From contig NZ_KN293979.1 in assembly GCF_000768555.3 (NCBI RefSeq), positions 310,001 to 374,000 on the forward strand: DNA of 64,000 nt. Reading direction: 5' to 3'. Numbering within the stretch: the first letter of the stretch is position 1; every line of letters starts with the position of its first letter. Shown here in pieces: positions 34,845 to 42,195 of the stretch. Origin of the DNA: Roseovarius mucosus DSM 17069 (lineage in GTDB: Bacteria; Pseudomonadota; Alphaproteobacteria; Rhodobacterales; Rhodobacteraceae). The notes under the pieces are model-generated. The model did no database searches. It was not told the DNA's origin and saw nothing but the letters and a program-made list of their open reading frames with translations. The translations under genes were made by a program, and so were the position numbers.

Positions 34845-37181
34845 CTACCCTTTGGGCATGCGCAGCACCACATCGCGCCCGCGTTTGTTATACCGCAACT
34901 CCGCGTCGCCAATCGCCGAGACCTGCCCCCCATCCAGCCGGTCGCCCACCTGCACCTTCTGATAGCGGCCATTCGACAGCCGCACCAGCGCGCGGCGGCT
35001 CTGCGGGCTGCCATAGACGCCGATCAGGTTGACGTTGCGCAGGTTGATGGCGTTGGTCTCGGTGGCCGACCGCGCGACCGAGGCGGTGGTGGGAATATTG
35101 GGCGCCGTGCGTGCTGCGGCAGCGGTCTGTATTTCGGGCTCTTCATCCTCGCCCGGCGTCGCCCGATCCGGCTGTGGCGCGCGCGCGGCCTGCTCCAGAT
35201 CCTGTGGCCGCAGCTTGGGCTTGATCGAGGTGCCGACCGCCTGCGGCAGGCCCTCGGCCACGGCCCCGCGATTGGCCTCGATCAATGCCGCCGCCAACGA
35301 GGCAGAGCTGATGTCGGCAGGCTGCACTTCGGGGGCAGGGGGCGGCGCGGCTGCGGCGGCTGCCGCCTCGATCACCGCTTGAGGGCGCACGCGCGGGCGC
35401 AACGCCGCCAACTCGGATCGAGTGAGCCCCGAGAGCGCCCCGCGCTCTTGCTGCTCGATCAGGTTCTCAGGCCTGCTGCGCGGTCGGATACCGCCCAGCC
35501 GCGCATCCTCGGCGGTGGCTTCGGCTGTCGGGGCCGCTTCTGGCGCGTCCGGGGGATTCAACCGGGTGTCTGGCGGGCGAACCGGCGGCGGGCCAGACCG
35601 CACCAACACCCCATCCGGCGTCAGCGCGCCCTCCGGTGTGGCCTGCACCAAGCCGCGCGCATCGCGGGTGAACTGTGTCCCCGGCGGTGCGGGGGCTGCG
35701 GGGGTCTCTGGGCGGCGGTCGAGGGCTCTGTCAGGCTCCGGGGGCAGCGCCACGGCGTCCTGAAAATTCAACGCCTCGTCGATCGAGGTCAGGTAAAACT
35801 CATCAAGATCGGTGGTGTCGGCTTGTGTGGGCGGTTCTGGCGCGACAGGCCAGATGCCGGTGGCCGCATAGCGCGCCTTCAATTGGTCCGGCGTCAACGC
35901 TTCGGGTTGTGGCGGCGTTTCGGCCACGGCTTCCGGCGTTGGCGCGGCAGGCTCTGCCCCGGACGGCGTGACGTCCGGCACGACCTCAACCTCTGGCTCA
36001 ATCGGTGGCGTCAACGCAATCTCAGGCGCGCGTTCGCCCGAACCGTCCGACGTATCGCCTCCGCCAAAGATCGTCGACCACGCCGCCACGCCCACCAGGA
36101 ACAGCAGCAAAAGCGCCGTCAGGATCAGCCCGAGAAACCGGGGCTTGCCTCGGCTCGCCGGTTGGCCGCGCGCGCCAAACACCGTCAGGCGGGTGGCCTC
36201 ATCGGCAGGCTCGGCCGCCACCCTCTCGGACGGCGCGGCCTTGTCCCGGCGCGCGAGCAGCCCGGCCAGGCCAGACCCCTTCGCCGCTTCGGGTGCAAGA
36301 CTGGCTGCGGCCAGATCGGTCAACGCCGGATCGGCCCCGCCGGTCAAAAGCGGCGCAGCGCCCGGTCGCGGCAACTCTGGGGCAGGGGCAGTATCGGGTA
36401 GCGGTGTGATCCGCGCGGCACCTTCCAGCTTGGGTGCGCCCGCAATCGGCGCCCCCCGCTCGGCCCGGACACTGGAAAAAGACAGCGCCGGCAGCTCCGG
36501 TTCGGCCTTGACCACAGGCACCGTGGGTTTTTCCGGGGTCGGGGAGGCGGCCGGGGCAGGCTCTGACGCCTTGGGCATCACCACCGCAGCCCCTGCATCA
36601 GAGGCAGCAGGCGCCGCGCTCTCGACGGGCGGCGCAACATCGGGCAGGCGTGCGCTGCCCAGAATACGCACCGGCTCGGCGTCGCGGTCCACGCCCTGCG
36701 CCTGCGCCGCCGCGCCAAAGAACGGCTCGCCTGCAAACCGATCCGATTGCGGCCGTGCCACGAAACTGACGGGATTGAATTTATGCTCCGCCGCAAAGGC
36801 CTCGGCCTCGTCCAGGGTCTCGCTTGCCACGGCAGCGATATAGAGACGGCCCTCGTCCACGCTCCAGTCATAGACCAGATCGTCGATATGATAGGGCGTG
36901 GCCCCTTCCAGCGCCTCGGCGGCCGCCTGGTCATAATCTCCGTCCGGCGCGCTCGACGCGGGCAGGTCCATGTATTTGATCTGCGCGTCGGGGATGATCA
37001 GCTTGGTCGCCAATCCCGAGGGATCAAGCCGCGCCGCCTTGGCCCGGAGCGCCGCCAGTTCGCCCGCCAGATCCGCTGCATCAAGCGGTACATCGCCCAC
37101 AAGATGCCAGCCCGCGCTGCCCGTGCGGTGCAAAAGGGCGATGCCTTCGAAAGAAAGGGACAGGGCGAAATTCGGTTTCAT
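34845..37181 (-). CDS. Large bitopic membrane protein resembling a PilM/GspL-PilP fusion
   Basis: This 778-residue protein has three parts. Residues 1-165 look like an actin-like, PilM/GspL-type cytoplasmic domain (LSLSFEGIALLHR, KLIIPDAQIKYMDLP, YHIDDLVYDW). A Pro/Ala/Glu-rich low-complexity region follows, with a membrane helix at about 348-368 and more disordered sequence to about 720. The last 55 residues (RALVRLSNGRYQKVQVGDRL) resemble the periplasmic homology region of PilP/GspC. Related proteins are sometimes mislabelled as initiation factor IF-2 because of the Ala/Pro-rich part. A scaffold across the inner membrane is my inference; no pilus or secretion genes are nearby. Confidence 0.7.
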   Translation of the reverse strand: MKPNFALSLSFEGIALLHRTGSAGWHLVGDVPLDAADLAGELAALRAKAARLDPSGLATKLIIPDAQIKYMDLPASSAPDGDYDQAAAEALEGATPYHIDDLVYDWSVDEGRLYIAAVASETLDEAEAFAAEHKFNPVSFVARPQSDRFAGEPFFGAAAQAQGVDRDAEPVRILGSARLPDVAPPVESAAPAASDAGAAVVMPKASEPAPAASPTPEKPTVPVVKAEPELPALSFSSVRAERGAPIAGAPKLEGAARITPLPDTAPAPELPRPGAAPLLTGGADPALTDLAAASLAPEAAKGSGLAGLLARRDKAAPSERVAAEPADEATRLTVFGARGQPASRGKPRFLGLILTALLLLFLVGVAAWSTIFGGGDTSDGSGERAPEIALTPPIEPEVEVVPDVTPSGAEPAAPTPEAVAETPPQPEALTPDQLKARYAATGIWPVAPEPPTQADTTDLDEFYLTSIDEALNFQDAVALPPEPDRALDRRPETPAAPAPPGTQFTRDARGLVQATPEGALTPDGVLVRSGPPPVRPPDTRLNPPDAPEAAPTAEATAEDARLGGIRPRSRPENLIEQQERGALSGLTRSELAALRPRVRPQAVIEAAAAAAAPPPAPEVQPADISSASLAAALIEANRGAVAEGLPQAVGTSIKPKLRPQDLEQAARAPQPDRATPGEDEEPEIQTAAAARTAPNIPTTASVARSATETNAINLRNVNLIGVYGSPQSRRALVRLSNGRYQKVQVGDRLDGGQVSAIGDAELRYNKRGRDVVLRMPKG

Positions 37182-37297
37182 GGGGAACGCTTTAACACTC
37201 GTCCGGCATTGACGGGAGTCCTTGTTCTGTGTCCCACCATCCTACAGCAGCTTCGCGCCGAGGCCAACCATCCGGTCGCGCCCCGGCGCCCTGCCGA

Positions 37298-38578
37298 TTA
37301 TGCGCTCGCCTTGGCCAGCGCCTGCTCGAGGTCTGCGATGATGTCCTTGGCATCCTCGATCCCGATGGAAATCCGCACCACATTGGGCGCGGCCCCGGCG
37401 GCGGTCTGTTGCTCGGGCGTCAGTTGCCGATGGGTGGTCGAGGCAGAGTGGATGATGAGCGACCTTGTATCGCCCAGATTGGCCACATGGCTGAAGAGGT
37501 TGAGACTATCCACCAGCTTCATGCAGGCGTCATAGCCCCCCTTGAGCGCGACGGTAAAGAGTCCCCCCGCGCCCTTGGGGCAAATCCGCGCCACCCGGTC
37601 ATGCCAGGGCGAGGATTTCAGCCCCGCATAGGTCACGGCCTCAACCGCCGGATGCGCTTCAAGCCAGCTCGCCACCTTTTCCGCGTTCTCGACATGCCGC
37701 GCCATGCGCAGCGATAGTGTCTCGATCCCCATCAGCGTGTAATGCGCCGCCTGCGGATTGAGCGTCATGCCCAGATCGCGCAGCCCGATGGCAATGCCGT
37801 GAAAGGTGAAGGCCAAGGGGCCAAAGGTCTCGTGGAACTTCAGCCCGTGATAGGCGGGCTCAGGGGCCGAGAGCGAGGGGAACTTGTCGGAGGCCGACCA
37901 GTCAAAGCGCCCCGAATCGACCACCACACCGCCCGTCACCGTGCCATTGCCGGTCAGGAACTTGGTCATCGAATGCACCACCAAGGTCGCGCCATGCTCG
38001 ATCGGGCGGCACAGATAGGGCGTGGCCGAGGTGTTATCGACAATGAGCGGCAGACCCGCCTTGTCGGCCACCGCCGCCACCGCGTCGAGATCGGTGATAT
38101 AGCCGCCCGGATTGGCGATGGATTCGCAGAAAACCGCGCGGGTGTTGTCGTCAATGGCGGCGGCAATGGCGTCCAGATCGTCGAAATCGACGAACTTGGC
38201 CGACCAGCCAAAGCGCTTGATCGTCTGGCTGAATTGCGTGATCGACCCGCCATAGAGCCGCGTCGAGACCACCACATTCAGCCCCGGACCCATCAGCGGA
38301 AAGAGCGCCATGATCTGCGCCGCATGGCCCGAGGAACAGCACACCGCGCCCGCACCCCCTTCCAGCGTGGCCACCCGCTCTTGCAGCGCGGCAACGGTCG
38401 GATTGGTCAGGCGCGAATAGATATACCCCACCTCTTGCAGGTTGAAGAGCGCGGCTGCGTGATCGGCATCGCGAAACACATACGCCGTGGTCTGGTAAAT
38501 CGGCACCTGCCGCGCGCCCGTGGCCGGATCAGGCCGCGCGCCCGCGTGAACCTGCAACGTGTCAAACCCATAGTCCAT
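37298..38578 (-). CDS. metY: O-acetylhomoserine sulfhydrylase
   Basis: This 426-residue PLP enzyme of the Cys/Met metabolism family makes homocysteine from O-acetylhomoserine and sulfide. Visible motifs are YGFDTLQVHAG, IYQTTAYVF, the cofactor loop SSGHAAQIMAL and the Schiff-base Lys in HSMTKFLTGNG near residue 203. The start at 38578 is fixed by GGGAGGA 6-12 bases upstream; the in-frame ATG at 38593 lies before that site. Homocysteine made here would feed the MetF-dependent methylation step encoded at 10.5 kb. It is divergent from the VOC gene across only 83 bases. Confidence 0.95.
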   Translation of the reverse strand: MDYGFDTLQVHAGARPDPATGARQVPIYQTTAYVFRDADHAAALFNLQEVGYIYSRLTNPTVAALQERVATLEGGAGAVCCSSGHAAQIMALFPLMGPGLNVVVSTRLYGGSITQFSQTIKRFGWSAKFVDFDDLDAIAAAIDDNTRAVFCESIANPGGYITDLDAVAAVADKAGLPLIVDNTSATPYLCRPIEHGATLVVHSMTKFLTGNGTVTGGVVVDSGRFDWSASDKFPSLSAPEPAYHGLKFHETFGPLAFTFHGIAIGLRDLGMTLNPQAAHYTLMGIETLSLRMARHVENAEKVASWLEAHPAVEAVTYAGLKSSPWHDRVARICPKGAGGLFTVALKGGYDACMKLVDSLNLFSHVANLGDTRSLIIHSASTTHRQLTPEQQTAAGAAPNVVRISIGIEDAKDIIADLEQALAKASA

Positions 38579-38661
38579 GGCCAATCCTCCCATATCAAAA
38601 GCCTTGCAAACCCGGTTACGGCATCGCTAGGTGCCATGCAACGGGCATGAGGAGACAGACT

Positions 38662-39075
38662 ATGGCACATCCCTTTCATCTTGCAATCAATGTGACCGAT
38701 CTGGATGAGGCGCGGGCGTTTTATGGCGCGCTTTTGGGCGGGATCGAAGGGCGCTCGACCGAGACCTGGGTCGATTTCGACTTCTTCGGCCATCAGCTCA
38801 GCCTGCATCTGGGCACGCCTTTCGCGACGCAGGCCACCGGCAAAGTCGGCGATCACATGGTGCCGATGCCGCATTTCGGCGTGGTGCTGCCGCTCGACAT
38901 CTGGCGCGGAGTGGCCGACCGGCTGACGGCGGCGGCGGTCGATTTCGTCATCCCCCCGTCCGTGCGGTTCGAGGGGCAGCCGGGCGAACAATGGACCATG
39001 TTCTTTCGCGACCCCTCGGGCAACCCCGTCGAGGTCAAGGGCTTTGCCGATATGAACGCGGTCTTTGCCGCCTGA
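38662..39075 (+). CDS. VOC (glyoxalase-like) superfamily protein
   Basis: This 137-residue protein has paired beta-alpha-beta-beta-beta modules of the vicinal oxygen chelate fold: HLAINVTDLDEARAFYGALL at the start, HQLSLHLG and PHFGVVLPLDIW in the middle, and FRDPSGNPVEVKGF at the end, with possible metal ligands H6, E and H residues. The activity is not predictable (lyase, dioxygenase or binding protein). The start at 38662 follows GAGGAG. The SDR gene is convergent 3 bases downstream. Confidence 0.85.
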   Translation: MAHPFHLAINVTDLDEARAFYGALLGGIEGRSTETWVDFDFFGHQLSLHLGTPFATQATGKVGDHMVPMPHFGVVLPLDIWRGVADRLTAAAVDFVIPPSVRFEGQPGEQWTMFFRDPSGNPVEVKGFADMNAVFAA

Positions 39076-39078
39076 GGC

Positions 39079-39726
39079 TCAATAGGGGTGGTCGCGCCCA
39101 TCCCAGGTCTGAAAACATCCGGTTGACGCCATATCCAGCGCCGCGAACCGCGCCACGAGGCCGTTCGCGGCCTCCTCCACCGAAATCTCGGCGCTGTCGC
39201 CGCCCATCTCGGTGCGCACCCAGCCGGGGTGATAGATGCCCACGGCGATGCCATCGCCCGCCAGATCACTGGCCAGATTGCGCCCGAGGTTGAGCGCCGC
39301 CGCCTTGGACGCCCGATAGATATAGCTGCCGCCCGGCGCGCGGGTATGGCTGGCCATCTGGCTGGAAATGATCGCGATTTTCGCGCCCTTGCCCGCCCGC
39401 AGATGCGGCAGGAGCGCCTGCACGGTCAGGAATACTCCCGTCACGTTGGTGGCAAAGGTCTCGGCCCACATCTGCGCCGGATAGCCGCCGTCCAGCGACT
39501 GGCCCTTGTCGAGATACACACCGGCGTTGCAGATCAGGAGGTCCACCGCCCGGTCGCGCAGCCCAGCGGTCAGCGCCGCACAAGACGCGGGATCGGTCAC
39601 ATCCAGCGCCACCTCATCCCCGGACGGTGTGCGCGCCGTGGCGGTCACGTCATGGCCCGCGTTGCGGTAGTGATCGGCCAGAGCGCGGCCGATGCCACGA
39701 TTGGCGCCGGTGATCAGGATATGCAT
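39079..39726 (-). CDS. Short-chain dehydrogenase/reductase
   Basis: This 215-residue classical SDR has the cofactor motif TGANRGIG (residues 6-13), the NAG string (ICNAGVY), the catalytic Ser in IISSQMAS and the YxxxK pair in IYRASKAAALNL. It reduces or oxidises an unknown carbonyl with NAD(P)H. It is 15 bases downstream of the DUF1178 gene on the same strand. Confidence 0.88.
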   Translation of the reverse strand: MHILITGANRGIGRALADHYRNAGHDVTATARTPSGDEVALDVTDPASCAALTAGLRDRAVDLLICNAGVYLDKGQSLDGGYPAQMWAETFATNVTGVFLTVQALLPHLRAGKGAKIAIISSQMASHTRAPGGSYIYRASKAAALNLGRNLASDLAGDGIAVGIYHPGWVRTEMGGDSAEISVEEAANGLVARFAALDMASTGCFQTWDGRDHPY

Positions 39727-39741
39727 GGGAATACCTTTCGG

Positions 39742-40155
39742 TCAGTTGGATTTGCGGCGCGGGACAAAGGGCAGGGGGGCCACCGGCACGCCATCCTCGA
39801 TCAGCTTGCGCGCCTCTTCGGGTCTCGCCTCGCCATAAATGGCGCGCTCGGGGGTCAGGCCATCATGCATCTCGCGCGCTTCGCGGGCGAAATCCAGACC
39901 GACATATTCCGAGTTTTCCTCGATCTGCCGCTTGAGCAGCGCCAGCGCCTGTTCGGCGGGGTTGGGGGCGGGGGCCGGCATCTCATCGGAGGCGCTGTGC
40001 AGGCTGGGGGCCATCAGCGCCTTGTCCACGTCCGAACTGCCGCACACGGCGCATGTCACCATGCCCGCACCGTGCAATTTCTCAAAGGCGGCAGCGGATT
40101 GAAACCAACTGTCGAACACATGGTCATCGGCGCATTTGAGGGTGAACTTGATCAT
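39742..40155 (-). CDS. DUF1178 family protein
   Basis: This 137-residue protein begins MIKFTLKCADDHVFDSWFQS and has a later CAVCGSSDV pair, so C8, H12 and the CxxC could form a zinc site, as is typical of DUF1178. Function is unknown. The frame is open to 40278, but that stretch runs into the iron-operon control region; the family start is MIKF at 40155, with MDPE at 40167 as an alternative. It is divergent from the hemP operon. Confidence 0.85.
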   Translation of the reverse strand: MIKFTLKCADDHVFDSWFQSAAAFEKLHGAGMVTCAVCGSSDVDKALMAPSLHSASDEMPAPAPNPAEQALALLKRQIEENSEYVGLDFAREAREMHDGLTPERAIYGEARPEEARKLIEDGVPVAPLPFVPRRKSN

Positions 40156-40293
40156 TTCCGGGTCCATCGCGTCGCGGTCGATAGTTACGCCGCCCGGCGG
40201 GAATTTCAAGCTATGCTTTTGATCTTTCAGCCCAAGCGCCGGCAGGCAAAGCCCCGCGCAGTACAGCTTAATAGCCAACTAAAAAAATCAGAA

Positions 40294-40319
40294 TTGACAT
40301 ACCTGATAAATTAAGTCAG
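40294..40319 (+). promoter_or_regulatory. Iron-responsive TGA-N9-TCA box overlapping the hemP promoter
   Basis: CTGATAAATTAAGTCAG (40303-40319) has the CTGA-N9-TCAG form of RirA/Iron-Rhodo-type boxes described for Rhodobacterales iron genes. A TTGACA (-35-like, 40294-40299) ends 3 bases before it, so a protein on the box would block the promoter. It lies 109 bases before the hemP start in an AT-rich pocket. Confidence 0.7.
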
Positions 40320-40427
40320 AAAAGAGGAGCCAAGCCAGCCCGGTCCTGCGGTCAGCCCGGCCCAACCTGTAACAGAGGACCGAACCATCATGGCACAGTG
40401 TCATTCCACGCCCGCGGGGGTATCCGC

Positions 40428-40592
40428 ATGATCCGCGCCCAGACCAAATCCGACCCCGCTCTGGTGGCCGAAGCCGCCTGTCACGATGCCCGTGCCCTGA
40501 CCAACGGGGCCAATACCGCGCTCATCGTTCTGGATGGGCAAATCTACACCCTGCGCATCACCCGCGCGGGCAAGCTGATCCTGACCAAATGA
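40428..40592 (+). CDS. hemP: Hemin uptake protein HemP
   Basis: This 54-residue protein ends with the HemP signature IYTLRITRAGKLILTK, preceded by an Ala/Asn-rich helix. HemP is linked to heme utilisation and, in some beta- and alphaproteobacteria, to expression of heme receptor genes. The start at 40428 is chosen because GGGGGT lies 7 bases before it; the longer frame from 40398 lacks a ribosome site. Its stop overlaps the next gene's ATG (ATGA), so translation of the operon is coupled. Confidence 0.9.
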   Translation: MIRAQTKSDPALVAEAACHDARALTNGANTALIVLDGQIYTLRITRAGKLILTK

Positions 40593-41053
40593 AACACGCG
40601 CGCGACTGGACCGGACAGATGCCGGTAGATCAGATGAATCAAATGGACGGGCTGAACCGTCTGACCGTGGCGGCCCTGCGCGCGTGGAACGCGGGCGGCG
40701 CGCTGCGCGCCCATGCTCTTCTCTGTGATCGCATGGCCGAACCGATGGCGCTTGCCGCCTTTGAGGCGCTGCAGGATCTGACCGAGGTGCTGGGCCCGCA
40801 TATCCGCCGCCCCCTGCGCTGCCACGCGCCGCAGTGCTCTTGCGTTGGGCTCGATGAGGCTGCCTTTGCCCGCTTCGTCGAAGAGGCGGCGCTGGGCGAG
40901 CGCGAGGATGCGCTCCTTCTGGCCAGCCTTCTGGTGCAGGCCCGCGCCATCCTGCCGCTCACCGATGCGGCGGCGCGCCTTGGCCTCTGCCTGCACCGCG
41001 CCGCGCGCGCCGCGCCCCGCATTCCCGACCCCGCCAGCGCAACCCGGCACTAG
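40589..41053 (+). CDS. Uncharacterised Cys-containing protein of the hemP-bfr operon
   Basis: A 154-residue, mostly helical and Ala/Leu-rich soluble protein. It has a compact cluster CHAPQCSC (C78, H79, C83, C85 by count) after RRPLR, and an earlier Cys in ALLCDR; a late LCLHRAARAA adds another Cys/His pair. The cluster could bind iron, zinc or a Fe-S centre. It overlaps hemP by 4 bases and sits 20 bases before bfd, so an iron or heme role is suggested by context only. I do not recognise the family. Confidence 0.8.
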   Translation: MKHARDWTGQMPVDQMNQMDGLNRLTVAALRAWNAGGALRAHALLCDRMAEPMALAAFEALQDLTEVLGPHIRRPLRCHAPQCSCVGLDEAAFARFVEEAALGEREDALLLASLLVQARAILPLTDAAARLGLCLHRAARAAPRIPDPASATRH

Positions 41054-41073
41054 CCGCAAAAGGGACCTCCCCG

Positions 41074-41367
41074 ATGATGATCTGTCACTGCATGGCCATT
41101 TCCGATGCCGACATCCGCCGCGCGATGGACTGGATGCGCGCGGCTGATCCCGAGACGCTGATCACCCCCGGCAAGGTCTATCGCGCGCTGGGCAAGCGCG
41201 CCGATTGCGGCGGATGTTTGCCGCTGTTCATTGAAACCATGCGTCAGGCGCATAGCTATAGCATACCCATGCACCTGCGCGGCCTCCGTCGCGCATCCAC
41301 ACAGGGAGAACCACATGAAGGGCGACACCAAGGTCATCGACTATCTCAATCAGGCTCTGCGGAGTGA
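41074..41367 (+). CDS. bfd: Bacterioferritin-associated ferredoxin (BFD-like [2Fe-2S] protein)
   Basis: This 97-residue protein has the BFD cluster ligands CHC near the N terminus (ICHCMAIS) and CGGC near residue 47 ([10 protein letters not shown]). Bfd gives electrons to bacterioferritin heme so that stored iron(III) can be released. Typical BFDs have 60-75 residues; this frame runs 53 bases into bfr, giving an unusual basic tail after residue 70. The gene order hemP-orf-bfd-bfr and the iron box upstream support the assignment. Confidence 0.88.
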   Translation: MMICHCMAISDADIRRAMDWMRAADPETLITPGKVYRALGKRADCGGCLPLFIETMRQAHSYSIPMHLRGLRRASTQGEPHEGRHQGHRLSQSGSAE

Positions 41368-41800
41368 ACTGACGGCGGTCAGCCAGTACTGGCTTCACTA
41401 CCGGCTGCAAGAGGATTGGGGCTATGGCCGCATCGCCGCCAAATCCCGCGCCGAAAGCATCGAAGAGATGCAGCACGCCGACAAGCTGATCGAACGGATC
41501 ATCTTTCTGGGCGGGCATCCCAACCTGCAAAAACTCGATTCGCTGCGTATCGGGCAAAACCTGCGCGAAACGCTCGACTCCGATCTCGCCGCCGAACACG
41601 ACGCCCGCACGCTCTATATCGAGGCGCGCGCCCATTGCGAGAGCGTGGCGGATTTCGTCAGCAAGAACCTCTTTGAAGAGCTGATCGCCGATGAAGAGGG
41701 GCATATCGACTATCTCGAAACTCAGATCGAACTTTACGATCAACTCGGTGCCGAGCGCTATGGCCTGCTCAACGCAAGCCCTGCGGATGAGGGCGCGTAG
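41315..41800 (+). CDS. bfr: Bacterioferritin
   Basis: This 161-residue ferritin-like protein assembles into a heme-bearing 24-mer that oxidises and stores iron. All ferroxidase ligands are in the expected positions: E18, E51, H54, E94, E127 and H130. Heme ligand M52 is present in EEMQHADKL. The start codon lies inside the bfd gene behind AGGGAGA. The operon's iron box predicts control by cellular iron status. Confidence 0.96.
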   Translation: MKGDTKVIDYLNQALRSELTAVSQYWLHYRLQEDWGYGRIAAKSRAESIEEMQHADKLIERIIFLGGHPNLQKLDSLRIGQNLRETLDSDLAAEHDARTLYIEARAHCESVADFVSKNLFEELIADEEGHIDYLETQIELYDQLGAERYGLLNASPADEGA

Positions 41801-41821
41801 AGACAGGATGCTCCGGGGTAT

Positions 41822-41863
41822 GCGGGGGATCAGGTTGCGCCAAGATTGGCCCCAATCCCCCGC
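41822..41863 (+). terminator. Inverted repeat downstream of bfr
   Basis: GCGGGGGAT (41822-41830) and ATCCCCCGC (41855-41863) form a perfect 9-base stem around a 24-base loop, 22 bases after the bfr stop. No T run follows. It may end the hemP-bfr transcript or protect its 3' end. Confidence 0.35.
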
Positions 41864-41869
41864 GCGAAT

Positions 41870-41925
41870 AGCACCGAAGGTGCCGCGCGGATCGCTGGGC
41901 CGTCTGGCGGCCTAGCGATTTTGAG
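41870..41925 (+). repeat. Short intergenic repeat unit, full copy
   Basis: The unit reads AGCACCGAAGGTGCCGCGCG, then GATCGCTGGGCC and a complementary arm ending GCCTAGCGAT, so it has a small CACC/GGTG hairpin followed by a longer stem (ATCGCT/AGCGAT). A partial copy is at 53559-53592. I see no coding signal. Confidence 0.5.
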
Positions 41926-42070
41926 AGGGCGCGCATCGCCGATGGGTCATACGGATTTGGCTGGCATAAAGTGGCAGTCACTGACGTTGCTTCGCTAGTC
42001 CCCGGCCCAACGACCGCGCGGCGGATCGCATGGCTCACAACCTTCTTTCTACGAAATATAACACCGCCCT

Positions 42071-42195
42071 AAAGCAGGTGGCGTCTGATCGGGTTCACAT
42101 CGCCCCGGCCCCCGAGCCGGGGCCTCCACGCTGCCTCGGCGCGGTCCCGGGACAAGCCCGGGACGGGTGCGATTTCGACAGAGCGCAGCGCCCTA
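42071..42195 (-). repeat. Dispersed two-hairpin repeat, copy B
   Basis: Same unit as copy A in opposite orientation, about 125 bases. Hairpin 2 is GCCCCGGCC...GAGCCGGGGC (42102-42122) and hairpin 1 GTCCCGGGACAAGCCCGGGAC (42144-42164). It reaches the stop codon of bciA and so becomes the 3' end of that transcript. Confidence 0.85.

Larger units (their letters stand above)
41801..42192. other. 392-base gap between bfr and bciA: repeats only
   Basis: No coding frame with convincing start and composition is seen. The gap holds an inverted repeat at 41822-41863, a short repeat unit at 41870-41925 and copy B of the two-hairpin repeat ending at the bciA stop codon. The 140 bases between 41926 and 42070 show nothing I can name. 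Confidence 0.7.

Noticed and set aside
34560-36401. A 613-residue open frame opposite the large membrane protein
   Set aside because: It is Arg/His/Gly-rich low-complexity sequence with no family features, a shadow produced by the Pro/Ala-rich codons of the minus-strand gene.
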